NCBI GenBank assembly: GCA_947396885.1
Contig: OX377206.1
Location: 45,925,631 to 45,989,630 of the forward strand
DNA length: 64,000 bases
From: Heligmosomoides polygyrus polygyrus
Taxonomy: Eukaryota; Nematoda; Chromadorea; Rhabditida; Heligmosomidae
Direction of reading: 5' to 3'
The notes beneath the pieces are model-generated. The model made no database searches. It saw nothing but the letters and a program-made list of their open reading frames with translations, and had not been told where the DNA came from. Of the stretch, positions 63,701-64,000 are shown piece by piece; the stretch's first letter is position 1; every line of letters begins with the position of its first letter. Made by a program: the position numbers and the translations under genes.

Positions 63701-64000
63701 CGTTGAACGACGTCTAGCCCCCCCCCCCCTAATCATTACGTAAGTTGGACGACGTCTGCGGCACTTCTTCTGAACCCTGACGTACGTTGAACGACGTCTA
63801 GCTCCCCCACCCCCTAATCATTACGTAAGTTGGACGACGTCTAGGGCACGCCTTCTGAATCCCTATGCACCTTGGACGACGTCTAGGGCACGCATTCGAA
63901 ATCCCCGGCTCACGAAGGTCGACGTCTAGGGTAGCCTTCTGAATGCTGAAGCACGTTGAACGACGTCCAGTGTTCGCCTTTCGAATCTCTACCCACGTTG
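59930..64000. repeat. Tandem duplication, unit ~2,427 bp, runs off the window
   Basis: Copy 1 is about 59,930-62,350; copy 2 starts about 62,360 and is cut by the window end. Markers: CCCTGTGCACC (60177 and 62604), m1* (60737 and 63164), TAGCTTCCCCCC (60875 and 63304). From ~63.74 kb the offset is 2,342 because copy 2 lacks two monomers; CCCCGGCTCACG lies at 61561 and 63903. Copy 1 alone has two extra T near 61,443-61,446. Confidence 0.87.
63745..63786. repeat. Hybrid m1/m5 monomer at a two-monomer deletion
   Basis: Starts as m1 (TTGGACGACGTCT) and continues as m5 (GCGGCACTTCTTCTG). In the matching place of copy 1 (near 61,316-61,440) there are a complete m1 and m2 before the m5. Removing m1 and m2 accounts for the ~85 bp drop in offset between the copies. 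Confidence 0.85.

Larger units (their letters stand above)
1..64000. repeat. Satellite DNA array, 42 bp monomer, fills the window
   Basis: Seen directly: a motif close to TTGGACGACGTC recurs about every 42 bases from the first line to the last, always in the same orientation, with no unique sequence between copies. Monomers are 41-43 bp except the poly-C type, which varies from about 38 to 50 bp. Six monomer types are organised into 252 bp hexamers and 168 bp tetramers and then into higher-order repeats of 0.76 to 8.6 kb. There is no transposon, tRNA, rRNA or credible coding gene. Arrays of this size and purity are known from eukaryotic heterochromatin; the chromosomal location and species cannot be read from the sequence. 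The family is not one I recognise. Confidence 0.98.

Noticed and set aside
1..64000. CRISPR array
   Set aside because: Repeats are contiguous 42-mers with no unique spacers, and no cas genes are present.
1..64000. Bacterial or phage accessory region, defence system, or insertion sequences
   Set aside because: No gene-like composition, ribosome binding sites, terminators or terminal inverted repeats anywhere; 64 kb of pure satellite is not compatible with a bacterial locus.
1..64000. Dispersed inverted repeats or hairpins between monomers
   Set aside because: All monomers read in one orientation; only the short 6-8 bp ACGT palindromes are self-complementary.

Overview
The whole 64 kb window is one uninterrupted head-to-tail satellite DNA array. 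I found no gene, RNA gene, mobile element, CRISPR array or unique-sequence island in it. The base unit is about 42 bp. Almost every copy opens with a TTG.ACGACGTC-type core, so the window holds roughly 1,500 monomers (64,000/42). All monomers I read point the same way. A satellite this long with no coding content points to a eukaryotic nuclear genome, probably constitutive heterochromatin (centromeric, pericentromeric, subtelomeric or sex-chromosome). I do not recognise the family and cannot name the species.

The monomers fall into six types, called here m1 to m6, arranged as a ~252 bp hexamer (m1-m2-m3-m4-m5-m6). This alternates with ~168 bp tetramers (an m1 or m1/m3 hybrid, then m4-m5-m6; or m1-m2-m5-m6). 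m6 carries a poly-C tract of about 5 to 16 bases and marks the end of each module. Modules are assembled into higher-order repeats (HORs). A distinctive m1 variant (m1*, with TCTACGG and TGTATCCC) occurs at 21 places and serves as a convenient HOR start.

Layout. 1-19.5 kb: fourteen HOR copies of 18 to 69 monomers (0.76-2.9 kb), most being length variants of a 32-monomer, 1.34 kb form. 19.5-25.5 kb: a composite region with other m4, m5 and m6 variants and short tandem duplications (about 840 and 624 bp). 25.5-39.2 kb: two copies of an ~8.4-8.6 kb segment, with a ~2.0 kb duplication nested in the first. 38.4-60.3 kb: overlapping tandem duplications of ~2.35, 2.43, 3.14, 2.39-2.43 and 8.03 kb. 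59.6-64 kb: return of the left-hand HOR type and a 2.43 kb duplication that runs off the window end. Offsets between copies are close to whole multiples of 42 bp, which is what unequal crossing-over in register would produce.

The many open frames on both strands are a by-product of the period: 42 is 14 codons, so a frame free of stops in one monomer stays open until an m6 tract or a 41/43 bp monomer shifts it. I treat none as a gene. The most interesting points are the four-level hierarchy, hybrid monomers that mark recombination junctions, the very dense ACGT-core palindromes spaced four helical turns apart, and the variable poly-C/poly-G tracts.
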